From: Labilibaculum sp041595635
GTDB lineage: Bacteria; Bacteroidota; Bacteroidia; Bacteroidales; Marinifilaceae
DNA: 64,000 bases
Assembly: GCF_041595635.1 (NCBI RefSeq)
Contig: NZ_JBFHJW010000007.1
Location: forward strand, 33,145 to 97,144
Direction of reading: 5' to 3'
Of the stretch, positions 34,347-43,139 are shown piece after piece (the first letter of the stretch is position 1; each line of letters opens with the position of its first letter). A model generated the notes under the pieces. It was not told the origin of the DNA and searched no databases. It was given only the letters and a program-made list of their open reading frames with translations. A program made the translations under genes and the position numbers.

Positions 34347-34368
34347 CAGATAACTATTGTTAAAATGG

Positions 34369-36825
34369 TTACTTTATTAATTCAATAAGCAAAACGCCAT
34401 TTTTAGCCTCTTCACCATATTTATCAGTAGCTTTTGTCCCTTTTAACGCATTCATGCTTTTAATGGTATTAGGATCAATTTTCTCAGCTTCCATCACAGG
34501 TGTTTTTTTTCCATCAACAATATAAAGCGGAGCATTTTTTGACGAGACAAGTTTTATTTGATCCGCTAATGTATTGTTCGATTTGCTAGTGATTAGGATG
34601 ACTCCATTTTTTCCTTCATCGCCATACAATTCCCTTGCTGAAGTATCTTTAATTACACTTATAGATTTAATTTCTGATGCGATCTCATCCATTTGTTCAC
34701 GAGTGATTTTTTTTCCATCTAAAAGAATTAGTGGTTGCTTACCAGAGTCTGGATTCGAAATGGAATTAAACAAAATCCCTTTTTGTTTAGGAGTTCCATA
34801 ACCTACAACAACAGAATCGGCTTTTAGATTATTTGATTCTGATTTGCTTGTTATTAAAATTACACCATTAGCACCCCCCACAGCGCCATATAATGCTGTT
34901 GCCGAAACATCTTTTACAACATTTATTTTGGCAATTTCGTTTGGTGGAATTTGATCCATCTGTTCCTGAGTGATTTCTTTGCCATCAAGAATGATAAGAG
35001 GTTTCTCAGTAGTGTTTTTTTGCGCAATTTTACTAAAAGAAGGGACAGTACCGAAACCAGTTTGAACTGTATTTTGAGTCATGGGCTGACCTACTTTCAC
35101 ATTACTCATTGGCGTAATTGAATCCTGATGAAAAACTCTTATAATTAATTCAGGAGAATCAGACTTCCATTCTTGTTTAGCGTTTTTTCTAAGGAAATTT
35201 TCAAGTCGATTTTTATATTCTAGACTATTTAATTTATTCTTACTCTCAAGTATTTCTTTTTTTCTGTCTTGAATTTCTTCCTCAATGATTTGATTAAATT
35301 CAGGAGATTCAATTTTTTGAAGTTCTTGACTTAGTCCACGCTTTTGTTCTTCAATGCGACTTAAGAATTCATCTGAATTGAATTCTTTTCTTTTCTTGGC
35401 AATTTTTTCTTTAGCTTTTAAAAGTTGTTCTTTTAGCTCATTTTGAGTTTTATCAGAATTGGAATTCTTAAACTTTTCTTTAAGTTTAATATCAATTTCT
35501 TTTTCTCTTTGGATAAGGGTTTGCAGATATTTTTCAGGACTAGAATTGTTTAGAGCTTCTAAATTTTGTTGCACACCTTTTCTAAGTTCATCAATGCTGT
35601 ATGATTTTAGAATATTCAATAAAGAATTATTGTTATTCTCAACTTGTTCTCTGATAATTTCCTCAGCCTTTGTTTTTACCCAATCTTCTGATTTCAATGA
35701 GTCTTTAGGCTGAACAAAAGTTTCATGTTCGCCTTTTTTAGGCGATTTATTTTCTTGATCGAGAAGGTTGATTTTTGAAAATGACTTTTGATAATTGGTG
35801 TTTCCTGAAATCGCAAAATTCGAAACCAAGAATAATCCGATAAACAGGAGCGTAAAAACTCCGCTAAGCATGAATCTCTCTCTTCTGGGATTGATTGTTA
35901 CTTTTGGCCTGAGTATACGATTAATTCTACCTAGTACTTTCCCTTTTTTTCCAGAGAATCCTAAAACCATTTTGTACTGCTTTTTTCTGATAGCTTCCAT
36001 ATTATTTAATGCTTTAATGAGTGTTAAGGATTCACCACAAACCGTAACCGCAAGATCGTCACATATATGCTCTCTTTCGGCATTAACCACAGAAGATAGC
36101 CACCAAACAACAGGATGATAAAAAAATACGAGTTCAATAATTCCTTGAATGAATTGCAGCAAATAATCGTGTCGCCGAATATGTGCTAATTCATGTGCTA
36201 TAATAATTTCCAATTGATTTTTTGGGATGCCACTGAGTATGCTAATTGGCAGAATAACAAAGGGTTTAAAATATCCAATTACAGATGGGATTTCGAGAAA
36301 TCCAGATTCTTTAAAAATAATATTTTGCTTAAGCTGATATTTAGTTATAATTCGATCAGTAATCTCTTTATATTCAGACCTTAAGGGGAAGGTAAGGTGT
36401 GTTTTTAGCTTTTGTGTATTTATGTATTTTAAAATGAGGTTGATGGATAGAAAAAACATTCCGATTATCCAGATATTTACCAGGATAGGGAAGCTATTTT
36501 CAATTCGGCTACTTACTTGAATCCATAAATGAGAGAAAAATGATTCTTCGAATTGTTCGAAATCAGTTAATTGTATTTGCTGGCCTAAATCAACAAGAGC
36601 TTTATTGGTTTCTTTTGGTAGGTAATGGTAAAATGTAATCGTGAAAGCGATACAGATTATAACTAACCCAAGCCCTGACAATGCATAACGGATACGAGCA
36701 TTATCTTTAGAAATAAATCTAAATATCAACCAAATAATTACACCAATAACAGTCACTTGCCATGTGGAATGAAAAAGTGTCCAGCCAATGGTTTTACTCC
36801 AGTCGTATAAATTTATATTATACAT
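34369..36825 (-). CDS. BlaR1-like M56 metallopeptidase with three TonB-plug-like repeats
   Basis: An 818-residue membrane sensor-protease. The N-terminal 125 residues hold several helices. The zinc motif is IIAHELAHIRRHD (about 208-220) with ligand Glu in NAEREHICDD; another helix lies near 320-340. The C-terminal part, presumably periplasmic, has a long Lys/Glu-rich coiled coil (about 385-570). Three repeats of about 50-70 residues follow, each with a form of P-L-I-I-L-D-G-K, V-K-D-x-S-A-x-x-L-Y-G and G-V-I-L-I-T-S-K. These repeats resemble the SusC-type TonB plug segment. No penicillin-binding sensor domain is present, so the signal is not a beta-lactam by homology. The ATG at 36825 overlaps the regulator gene by 8 bases, giving tight coupling. 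Confidence 0.88.
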   Translation of the reverse strand: MYNINLYDWSKTIGWTLFHSTWQVTVIGVIIWLIFRFISKDNARIRYALSGLGLVIICIAFTITFYHYLPKETNKALVDLGQQIQLTDFEQFEESFFSHLWIQVSSRIENSFPILVNIWIIGMFFLSINLILKYINTQKLKTHLTFPLRSEYKEITDRIITKYQLKQNIIFKESGFLEIPSVIGYFKPFVILPISILSGIPKNQLEIIIAHELAHIRRHDYLLQFIQGIIELVFFYHPVVWWLSSVVNAEREHICDDLAVTVCGESLTLIKALNNMEAIRKKQYKMVLGFSGKKGKVLGRINRILRPKVTINPRRERFMLSGVFTLLFIGLFLVSNFAISGNTNYQKSFSKINLLDQENKSPKKGEHETFVQPKDSLKSEDWVKTKAEEIIREQVENNNNSLLNILKSYSIDELRKGVQQNLEALNNSSPEKYLQTLIQREKEIDIKLKEKFKNSNSDKTQNELKEQLLKAKEKIAKKRKEFNSDEFLSRIEEQKRGLSQELQKIESPEFNQIIEEEIQDRKKEILESKNKLNSLEYKNRLENFLRKNAKQEWKSDSPELIIRVFHQDSITPMSNVKVGQPMTQNTVQTGFGTVPSFSKIAQKNTTEKPLIILDGKEITQEQMDQIPPNEIAKINVVKDVSATALYGAVGGANGVILITSKSESNNLKADSVVVGYGTPKQKGILFNSISNPDSGKQPLILLDGKKITREQMDEIASEIKSISVIKDTSARELYGDEGKNGVILITSKSNNTLADQIKLVSSKNAPLYIVDGKKTPVMEAEKIDPNTIKSMNALKGTKATDKYGEEAKNGVLLIELIK

Positions 36826-37207
36826 CAGATTCTGGGTTTTCAAGGTTATCAATTAGTTTTTTAATCTCATTAAGCTCTTTTGTCGAACATTTCTGATTGC
36901 CCAATGCCTGAAGAACCATACCGGAGGTTGAACCTCCAAAAAGAGTAGAAATAAATTTATCGATTAACTGATTTTTAGTCTCTTTTTCTTCTACAATAGC
37001 TTTATAAATGTGAGTTCTTGAATTCATATCACGTTCAAGCATCCCTTTTTCATTCATTATTTGCATTGTTTTTAGGGTGGTAGTGTAACCTACATTTCGT
37101 TCCGATTTTAATTTATCGTTTACAAATCGAACATTCGACGGACCATATGTCCATAGAACTTGTAGTATTTCTAATTCTGCTTCGGTGGGCTTTATCTTCT
37201 GTGACAT
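36818..37207 (-). CDS. BlaI/MecI-family repressor
   Basis: A 129-residue winged-helix repressor. PTEAELEILQVLWTYGPSNV, then VGYTTTLKTMQIMNEKGMLERD are the family's DNA-binding helices and wing, followed by a C-terminal dimerisation helix. In BlaI/MecI systems the partner M56 protease triggers cleavage of the repressor. The gene overlaps the M56 gene by 8 bases, and three 16-bp dyads lie directly upstream (37229-37299), pointing to autorepression of the operon. Confidence 0.92.
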   Translation of the reverse strand: MSQKIKPTEAELEILQVLWTYGPSNVRFVNDKLKSERNVGYTTTLKTMQIMNEKGMLERDMNSRTHIYKAIVEEKETKNQLIDKFISTLFGGSTSGMVLQALGNQKCSTKELNEIKKLIDNLENPESDV

Positions 37208-37228
37208 TTTATTGTGGTGATTTCCGTT

Positions 37229-37299
37229 ATACGATTGTTTTCGTAGGACAATGTACGAAACTTATCGTATAATAAAAATTATAATACGAAGTAATTCGT
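37229..37299. promoter_or_regulatory. Three-copy operator TACGA-N6-TCGTA upstream of the BlaI gene
   Basis: Perfect dyads of 16 bp occur at 37229-37244, 37253-37268 and 37284-37299. Each is TACGA, six variable bases, TCGTA. Their centres are 24 and 31 bases apart. The first two are arranged symmetrically, making a larger nested palindrome. The closest lies 22 bases from the BlaI ATG. On the minus strand a TAAGTTTC -7-like element falls within the second dyad. Confidence 0.8.
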
Positions 37300-37537
37300 A
37301 TTTCTAAATGTTTGGAAAGAAAAGAAGAAGTTAATAATGAATATAAATACTTAATCAAAATGCTCTAGCTCTTTACTTACCGCTTTTTTTTTCGTATTTT
37401 AAAGAGTGCCTTCAGCTGCTAAAATGTTGAGGGCAGAAGTAAGAATTGAAAAAAGTCATCCAATTGGAATAACCAATAAAAGGTTGGTATAACCTTTTGA
37501 AGACTTGATATTTTTTAACCCTTTTAAGCTAAAGATT

Positions 37538-38011
37538 ATGCCTATTCGTAAATTAAAAGAGTATTTGGATGAGCGACGTATTAAATATGTAAGTATTCGG
37601 CATTCATCAGCCTATACTGCCCAGCAAATTGCTGCAACAGCTCATATTCCAGGTAAAATGCTCGCTAAAACGGTAATGATTAAAGTAGATGGAAGAATGT
37701 GTATGGCTGTATTGCCTGCATCTTATTTGATCGATTTTGATTTATTAAAACAAATGCTGGGATGCAAGAAAGTGGAACTGGCACATGAGCAAGATTTTAA
37801 AGATATATTTCCGCAATGTGAAGTGGGAGCAATGCCACCGTTTGGAAATTTATATGGTTTAGAGGTTTATGTGTCTGAAAGTTTAAATGAGGATGATGAT
37901 ATCGTGTTCAATGCAGGAACTCATACGGAGTTACTTATGCTATCGTATGAAGATTTCCACAATTTGGTTGAACCTATCACATTAAAGTTTACTCATAAAG
38001 CTTACGCTTAA
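37538..38011 (+). CDS. YbaK/ProX-type aminoacyl-tRNA deacylase-domain protein
   Basis: A 157-residue protein from ATG 37538. HSSAYTAQQIAATAHIPGK (about residues 22-40), AKTVMIKVDGRMCMAVLPAS and CEVGAMPPFGNLYGLEVYVS match the YbaK/EbsC fold that hydrolyses mischarged aminoacyl-tRNAs. The invariant Lys is in the AKTV segment and the GAMPPFG loop is conserved. It is a stand-alone domain. Which tRNA it edits cannot be decided. Divergent from the BlaI operon. Confidence 0.85.
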   Translation: MPIRKLKEYLDERRIKYVSIRHSSAYTAQQIAATAHIPGKMLAKTVMIKVDGRMCMAVLPASYLIDFDLLKQMLGCKKVELAHEQDFKDIFPQCEVGAMPPFGNLYGLEVYVSESLNEDDDIVFNAGTHTELLMLSYEDFHNLVEPITLKFTHKAYA

Positions 38012-38251
38012 TTTAATTGAATGAGACAAATAGTGGATTATTTTCTATTCTTACTTCTTTTTTATTAGTCTTATTTTGTTTTTTAGCGTGACAAAGTCTC
38101 TGTTACTTTTTTGATGTGATTAATCGCAACAGATTGCGTTTGTTGTTTGTGTTTTTAACTTGATAAAGGCTTAGGCTGATCTTGTGAATTACAATTTGTG
38201 TTTACTAATAGTGAGGGGTTTCTATTGGTTTTATTTTTTGCACATGTGTAT

Positions 38252-39136
38252 TTAGTCTTCCTGTTCAAGGAATAATTTTTTTTTGAAAGCGGCAATAAAT
38301 CCAACTCCACCGATTAAAATCAGTTTCCAAAATTTAAGAATTTTAGCAAAAAAGCCGACTTTGGGTAGTGCGCTTCCAGCAATGAGTCCGCCAATACCAT
38401 AGGCGGCTACTTTATCTATTTCTGGGTTAAATTCTTGATACTGGTTTCCTGGATTAAATTGGACTGATGAGATGATTTTACTGGCATCTTTCTGAAATTC
38501 AGGGAGTATATCAATGTCACCAATGGCATTTAAATTTAAATATCCTTTCCGACCTAAAATACGAATGCTATAGTTCAGAGTATTTGACTCATAATTCTCA
38601 AATTTTAATTCTTTTGCCCAATGTAGCTTTTTGTTTTCCATATCATAAAATGGAGATGAGGCCCAACCAATTAAATGTATTGCAGGATAACCGGCTTCCT
38701 TTCTGGATGGGTTTTCATTTTCGGTGTCTTTCATCATTTCCTCTAACAAATCACTATAATCAATATTTTTAGCCTCCTCGTCTTCAATGTAACCTTCCTC
38801 CGAATAGGTAATTTCAACAGCAAAGCTTAAATCTGCATCAAGAGGATTGGCTTTATTAGGGAATAACATGCCCAAAACTTCTTGCGGAGGATTGTCCCAT
38901 AAATCGCTAAGTACATATTCACTTTGTTCAGAATCTAGAAATTTGTATCCTTCGGGAACAAGAATGTTTGCATTGGCACTTACAAGTTGAATGCTCCCGT
39001 TTTGGTAGGTAAATGAATTGTTAATGCTATCGATTATTTGCTTGTATTTATCTTGATTTGGATAAATACTATCGTATTGGGCTGAAAGAGTAAAATTGAT
39101 AGAAAAAATAAGAAGTACGAGTAAAGTGTATTTCAT
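38252..39136 (-). CDS. DUF2167 family membrane protein
   Basis: A 294-residue protein with a signal peptide (MKYTLLVLLIFSINFTLSAQ). The exported domain has ANANILVPEGYKFLDSEQSE, LSDLWDNPPQEVLGMLFP, a Tyr-rich IEDEEAKNIDYSDLLEEM segment and YPAIHLIGWASSPFYD with LHWAKEL, all characteristic of DUF2167. The C-terminus has one or two hydrophobic segments and a Lys-rich cytoplasmic tail. Function unknown. Confidence 0.88.
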   Translation of the reverse strand: MKYTLLVLLIFSINFTLSAQYDSIYPNQDKYKQIIDSINNSFTYQNGSIQLVSANANILVPEGYKFLDSEQSEYVLSDLWDNPPQEVLGMLFPNKANPLDADLSFAVEITYSEEGYIEDEEAKNIDYSDLLEEMMKDTENENPSRKEAGYPAIHLIGWASSPFYDMENKKLHWAKELKFENYESNTLNYSIRILGRKGYLNLNAIGDIDILPEFQKDASKIISSVQFNPGNQYQEFNPEIDKVAAYGIGGLIAGSALPKVGFFAKILKFWKLILIGGVGFIAAFKKKLFLEQED

Positions 39137-39279
39137 AAACTTTTGGGGATTGAAAAATGGTTTGAATAGTTAGAAACATAAAAGTATGAAATTTAATTAA
39201 TTTTGAGAGTGGATTCATTCTAATTAAAAGTTTGATGATGAGTTGTTATGTGAGTGTGAAGCTATATTTTACAAATGAA

Positions 39280-39309
39280 AAATGGCTTTGCCCTCAGGCA
39301 AAGCCATTT
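39280..39309 (-). terminator. Terminator of the DUF819 gene
   Basis: A 13-bp perfect stem AAATGGCTTTGCC/GGCAAAGCCATTT with a 4-base loop. It is followed on the minus strand by TTTCATTTG. Confidence 0.8.
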
Positions 39310-39360
39310 CCAGAAATTTGAACATTCACATGCTGTTATTTTGGAATTTAAATTTGTTGA

Positions 39361-40530
39361 TTAGCTCAAAAATATGGCTATTGAAACACCAATAAAGGTT
39401 CCTATGATGTAACCTAATATCCCTACCAAAATGGCTGGAGTTACCAATTTTTTCTGTCCCATCGAAGCTGCCATGGGAGCAGCAACAGATGGTCCCATGA
39501 TATTCGCTGCCGATGAAATAGCCACTTCGTAAGCATCTAGTTTAAAAAGTTTAGCCAGAGATAACATAAACAAAAAGTGGAAAAGCATGATGCATAGGTA
39601 AAAGGCAAGTACGGCAGGACCTATGGTAAATATTTGACCAATGTTGGTAGCTGCACCTATTACGGCCAAAAAGATATACATCATCCATAATCCGATCGAA
39701 AAGGCTGTTTCTTGCAAATATTTTAAACGTTTAGGAAATAAATTGGCTGTAATTACAGCCAAAACTGTAATTATTAGAATGCTAAGGTTCAGTTTTGTAT
39801 GCAATAAATTTTGCAAGTAAGGGGAAGTAAGTTGGCCCAAACCGGCAACTAATGCTGCAATAAATATAGAAACAGCTATTCTTTCGAGAGTCATGGGATA
39901 CTTTACCTTCTCACTTGAGGAAACAGCTTCTTCTTGATTTTCTTTTTTCGGTTTTACAAAGAAGCGAGATAAGAAGACTAGAGAAGGAGTCAGGAATAAA
40001 AATAAGGTAAACAGGTTAGCCAGAAAGTTATCAACTGCAATGGTTGCAGTAAAAAGGGGGTTGGTACTAAAATTTAAGATCTCGGCTGCAGCAATAAAAT
40101 TTACACTTCCTCCAATAAGGGTGGCAGCAATAACTCCTGCGGTATCTGCCGAATCAGGTCCTAAATCGATAAGCCAAAAAGCAATGAAACAGCCTATTAC
40201 AATTCCTGTAGCTCCTATGATATAGGCTAGTAGTAATTTGCCACTTTCTTGTACAATTTTAAAAATATTAGAACTGAACAGTAACATTGGGATGGATATC
40301 GGTATGAAATAGGTGAATACCATGTCATAAACGTCCACTTTGATACTTGGATCAGAGGCTACCGGCACAATTCCTGTCATGGCAAGTATCGACATGAATA
40401 TCATGGTAACTAAAATTCCAGATAGTTTTCCAAACCATTTTTTATGCTCGGAGTAAAGACCAAAAGCCGCAGCTCCTGTTATCACAAAAAACAAGACTAA
40501 ATTGTTTTCGGGAGAGATGAATGATTGCAT
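39361..40530 (-). CDS. DUF819 family integral membrane protein
   Basis: A 389-residue protein with about ten or eleven transmembrane helices. Conserved DUF819 stretches are ENNLVLFFVITGAAAFGLYS near the start, VYDMVFTYFIPISIPMLLFS, GVIAATLIGGSVNFIAAAE and SSAANIMGPSVAAPMAAS near the C-terminus. The two halves show repeated GGS/GPS-rich loops typical of secondary transporters. Substrate unknown. It is monocistronic. Confidence 0.88.
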   Translation of the reverse strand: MQSFISPENNLVLFFVITGAAAFGLYSEHKKWFGKLSGILVTMIFMSILAMTGIVPVASDPSIKVDVYDMVFTYFIPISIPMLLFSSNIFKIVQESGKLLLAYIIGATGIVIGCFIAFWLIDLGPDSADTAGVIAATLIGGSVNFIAAAEILNFSTNPLFTATIAVDNFLANLFTLFLFLTPSLVFLSRFFVKPKKENQEEAVSSSEKVKYPMTLERIAVSIFIAALVAGLGQLTSPYLQNLLHTKLNLSILIITVLAVITANLFPKRLKYLQETAFSIGLWMMYIFLAVIGAATNIGQIFTIGPAVLAFYLCIMLFHFLFMLSLAKLFKLDAYEVAISSAANIMGPSVAAPMAASMGQKKLVTPAILVGILGYIIGTFIGVSIAIFLS

Positions 40531-40623
40531 GATTATTTTTTTAATTAAAAAGCGAATGTACCCTTAGCAAAGGGTACAGAAACTAGTTGAAATAGAATTT
40601 TAAGTTTTTGATAAGGACAAAAA

Positions 40624-40652
40624 AAGCTCAAAACCATTTGGTATTTGAGCTT
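40624..40652 (-). terminator. Terminator of the DEAD-box helicase gene
   Basis: AAGCTCAAA/TTTGAGCTT with an inner ACC/GGT pair, followed on the minus strand by a run of seven T. Confidence 0.8.
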
Positions 40653-40657
40653 AGAAT

Positions 40658-41923
40658 CTATTTATTTTTCTTACTTGATTTTTTCTTTTTCGATTTTTTC
40701 TTTTTGGGATTTTCCATGAATTCTTCAGCTTCCTCCATTAGTTCCTTTAAACTTTTAGAGTAGTCTTCCGAAAAATCGATAGTGGCTGAATAATCTCCTT
40801 GAGAAATATCCATTACCTGAATTTTGGTGCCAGTAAATTCTTCTATTTCTTCTAATAAGTTTTTTTCTTCCTTAGGACTGCAGAACGAAATGGCCAATCC
40901 TTTTTGAATGCCACGTCCGGTTCTACCAACTCGGTGAACGTAATTTTCGGCGACATCTGGCATATCGTAATTTACCACATAATCAACATTGGGAATGTCA
41001 ATACCACGTGCACTTACATCTGTTGCGATTAAAACCTTGATTTTTCCAGTTTTAAAAGCATTTAAGGCAAGTAAACGATCATCTTGTTCGCGATCGCCGT
41101 GAATGGTTTGTGTTTCTATTCCAACGCGCATCATTGCTTTGTGTACTCGTTCCGCTCTTACTTTTGTTCGTACGAAAACAAGTATTTTGCTTTCCTGATG
41201 TTCTTTAACCATGCGTTCTAAAAAGAAACGCTTATCGTCCATTTGAACAAAAGCAACTCCATGTTCAACATTTTTTGAAACAGGATCTTTAGGCGAAATT
41301 TGGATTCGAATGGCACTTCGAACCAGAGAATAGGCTAGTTTTTTAATTTTTGGAGTGATGGTCGCTGAGAAAAACAGGGTTTGACGGTTTTTAGGAAGAT
41401 AACGAATTAAATCCTGTATGTCTTTAATAAAACCTAGATCCAACATGTGGTCGGCTTCATCTAAAACTAAGGTTTCAACTTTATCAAGCACAATAAATCC
41501 CTGACTGGTTAAATCGAACATTCTGCCTGGAGTGGTAATTAATATATCGATTCCATCTTGCAGACTTGCTATCTGTGGAGCTTGTTCAACGCCACCAAAT
41601 ACGCAAAAGCTTTTTACTTTGGTATGTTTTGCTATCTGTTGAAAAACTTCGGTAATTTGAATGGCTAATTCGCGGGTTGGTACCATAACCACACATTTGA
41701 TTCCATTACTGCTCTTGCTTTTTTTTGTTTTGTGTAGCTTATCTACAATTGGAATGGCAAATGCAGCTGTTTTTCCTGTACCGGTTTGGGCAATGGCAAG
41801 TACATCTTCTCCACGCACAATAGGAGGAATGGCTTTAAATTGAATATCGGTTGGTCGGTTAAAACCTAAGCCTTCTAAATTTCTTTTGATATCGGGAGAA
41901 AAACTATATTGACTAAATTTCAT
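40658..41923 (-). CDS. DEAD-box ATP-dependent RNA helicase (RhlE-like)
   Basis: A 421-residue helicase. The Q motif FNRPTDIQ, motif I AQTGTGKTAAF (about 43-53), Ia PTREL, Ib TPGRM, II DEAD, III SAT, V ARGID and VI HRVGRTGR are all present in order. The C-terminal tail is a Lys-rich stretch (PKKKKSKKKKSSKKN), as in RhlE-type enzymes that use basic tails for RNA binding. Roles may include ribosome assembly or mRNA decay. Confidence 0.93.
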   Translation of the reverse strand: MKFSQYSFSPDIKRNLEGLGFNRPTDIQFKAIPPIVRGEDVLAIAQTGTGKTAAFAIPIVDKLHKTKKSKSSNGIKCVVMVPTRELAIQITEVFQQIAKHTKVKSFCVFGGVEQAPQIASLQDGIDILITTPGRMFDLTSQGFIVLDKVETLVLDEADHMLDLGFIKDIQDLIRYLPKNRQTLFFSATITPKIKKLAYSLVRSAIRIQISPKDPVSKNVEHGVAFVQMDDKRFFLERMVKEHQESKILVFVRTKVRAERVHKAMMRVGIETQTIHGDREQDDRLLALNAFKTGKIKVLIATDVSARGIDIPNVDYVVNYDMPDVAENYVHRVGRTGRGIQKGLAISFCSPKEEKNLLEEIEEFTGTKIQVMDISQGDYSATIDFSEDYSKSLKELMEEAEEFMENPKKKKSKKKKSSKKNK

Positions 41924-42027
41924 TTTTTGTGTTCAGATTTTTTACTTCGCAAAGATACAAGGAAAAGTTGAGTTTGTACCGATTCAGATTGTCTTGTTGC
42001 ACTACCTCGGGAATTTACCTACTCTAT

Positions 42028-43014
42028 TTACTTTCTATATTTTATTTCCATTCGGTAGTTGTAGTAGCCGTATGAGCCCATAAGAATTGTACCTATAAAA
42101 GTAAGACCATTGGAAAGGATGCCATAGCTAATTCCAGCTGTAGTGCTTAGGTTGTAAACAATAAACAATTGTAAGATTAAAAAATGTGTGGTTCCAATAC
42201 CTCCCGGACTTGGAAGCGCCCAACCAATGCCACCAATAAAAAGAGTTACAACGGCAAATCCTATTGTAAAAGTTGATGTTTCGGGCAAACAAAGCATATA
42301 AATGTAATTCAAAAGTACTAGCATGCTCCAAATCAGCAGAGTAAGTAGAATAAACAAAAATCTTTGTTTTAGGAGTATACCTTGTTTAAGCGATTCAAGC
42401 ATACTTTGTATAAATTCAATCACTTTTTTTATGGGTTTGCTTTCTGATTTTTTTAGTCGCTTTATTCCAAAGAAATAAAGAAGAATCAGAAGCACGAGAG
42501 CAAATCCTGCCAGGTATGTGTAGTTGTGGCCTAGCTCACTAATTCCACGCATTGTTGAATCGATAATGAGTTCTAGTTTTTCGAATTCAATCCAAAATAT
42601 TGCAAGAATTCCAATAAGAAGGATCAGCAAATCGTAAGCTCGTTCGGCCATTACGCTTCCTATCGATACAGATACTGGAATATCGGTGCTTTTTTGCAAT
42701 GAGGTGCAACGAATGATTTCTCCCAATTTAGGTGTGAAACTGTTTACAAAGTAACCCAATAGAACAGAAGTTAATACCTTGGAACCTTTTGGATCTTGGC
42801 CTGCTTCCTGCAGAAGTAATTTCCAACGTAAGGCTCTCAAATAGAAGATAACAAAAAGACAAATAAAGCTGAGTAGAATGTAAAAGTAATTGACATTTTC
42901 AAGACTTTTCCAAACTGGTCCCAATGGGTTTTTTCGTAATGCTAGATAAAGGAAGAAAGCTCCAATAAGCAATCCGATGGAATTCCTTAGTATATTTTTC
43001 AATTGGCTTGACAT
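42028..43014 (-). CDS. Flippase-like membrane protein (LPG synthase TM-domain family)
   Basis: A 328-residue protein with about eight transmembrane helices. RALRWKLLLQEAG, LGYFVNSFTPKLGEIIRCTS and the C-terminal GGIGWALPSPGGIGTTHFL are the markers of the UPF0104/LPG_synthase_TM fold. It lacks the C-terminal synthase domain of MprF. Members are thought to move lipids or lipid-linked intermediates; no substrate is evident. Confidence 0.85.
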   Translation of the reverse strand: MSSQLKNILRNSIGLLIGAFFLYLALRKNPLGPVWKSLENVNYFYILLSFICLFVIFYLRALRWKLLLQEAGQDPKGSKVLTSVLLGYFVNSFTPKLGEIIRCTSLQKSTDIPVSVSIGSVMAERAYDLLILLIGILAIFWIEFEKLELIIDSTMRGISELGHNYTYLAGFALVLLILLYFFGIKRLKKSESKPIKKVIEFIQSMLESLKQGILLKQRFLFILLTLLIWSMLVLLNYIYMLCLPETSTFTIGFAVVTLFIGGIGWALPSPGGIGTTHFLILQLFIVYNLSTTAGISYGILSNGLTFIGTILMGSYGYYNYRMEIKYRK

Positions 43015-43139
43015 GACCTGAAGTTATGATTGTTATCTTTTTGTACAGAAATACAAAAGTAGAAAGACTTTTAGAATATTTTGTTTGAAGCTGGAATTTT
43101 ATATAAGAATAAGATGTTTAGCTGTTTTTGCATTCTAAG

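Noticed and set aside
34369..37207. Beta-lactam resistance locus (blaR1-blaI)
   Set aside because: The M56 protein has no penicillin-binding sensor domain and no beta-lactamase gene lies nearby.
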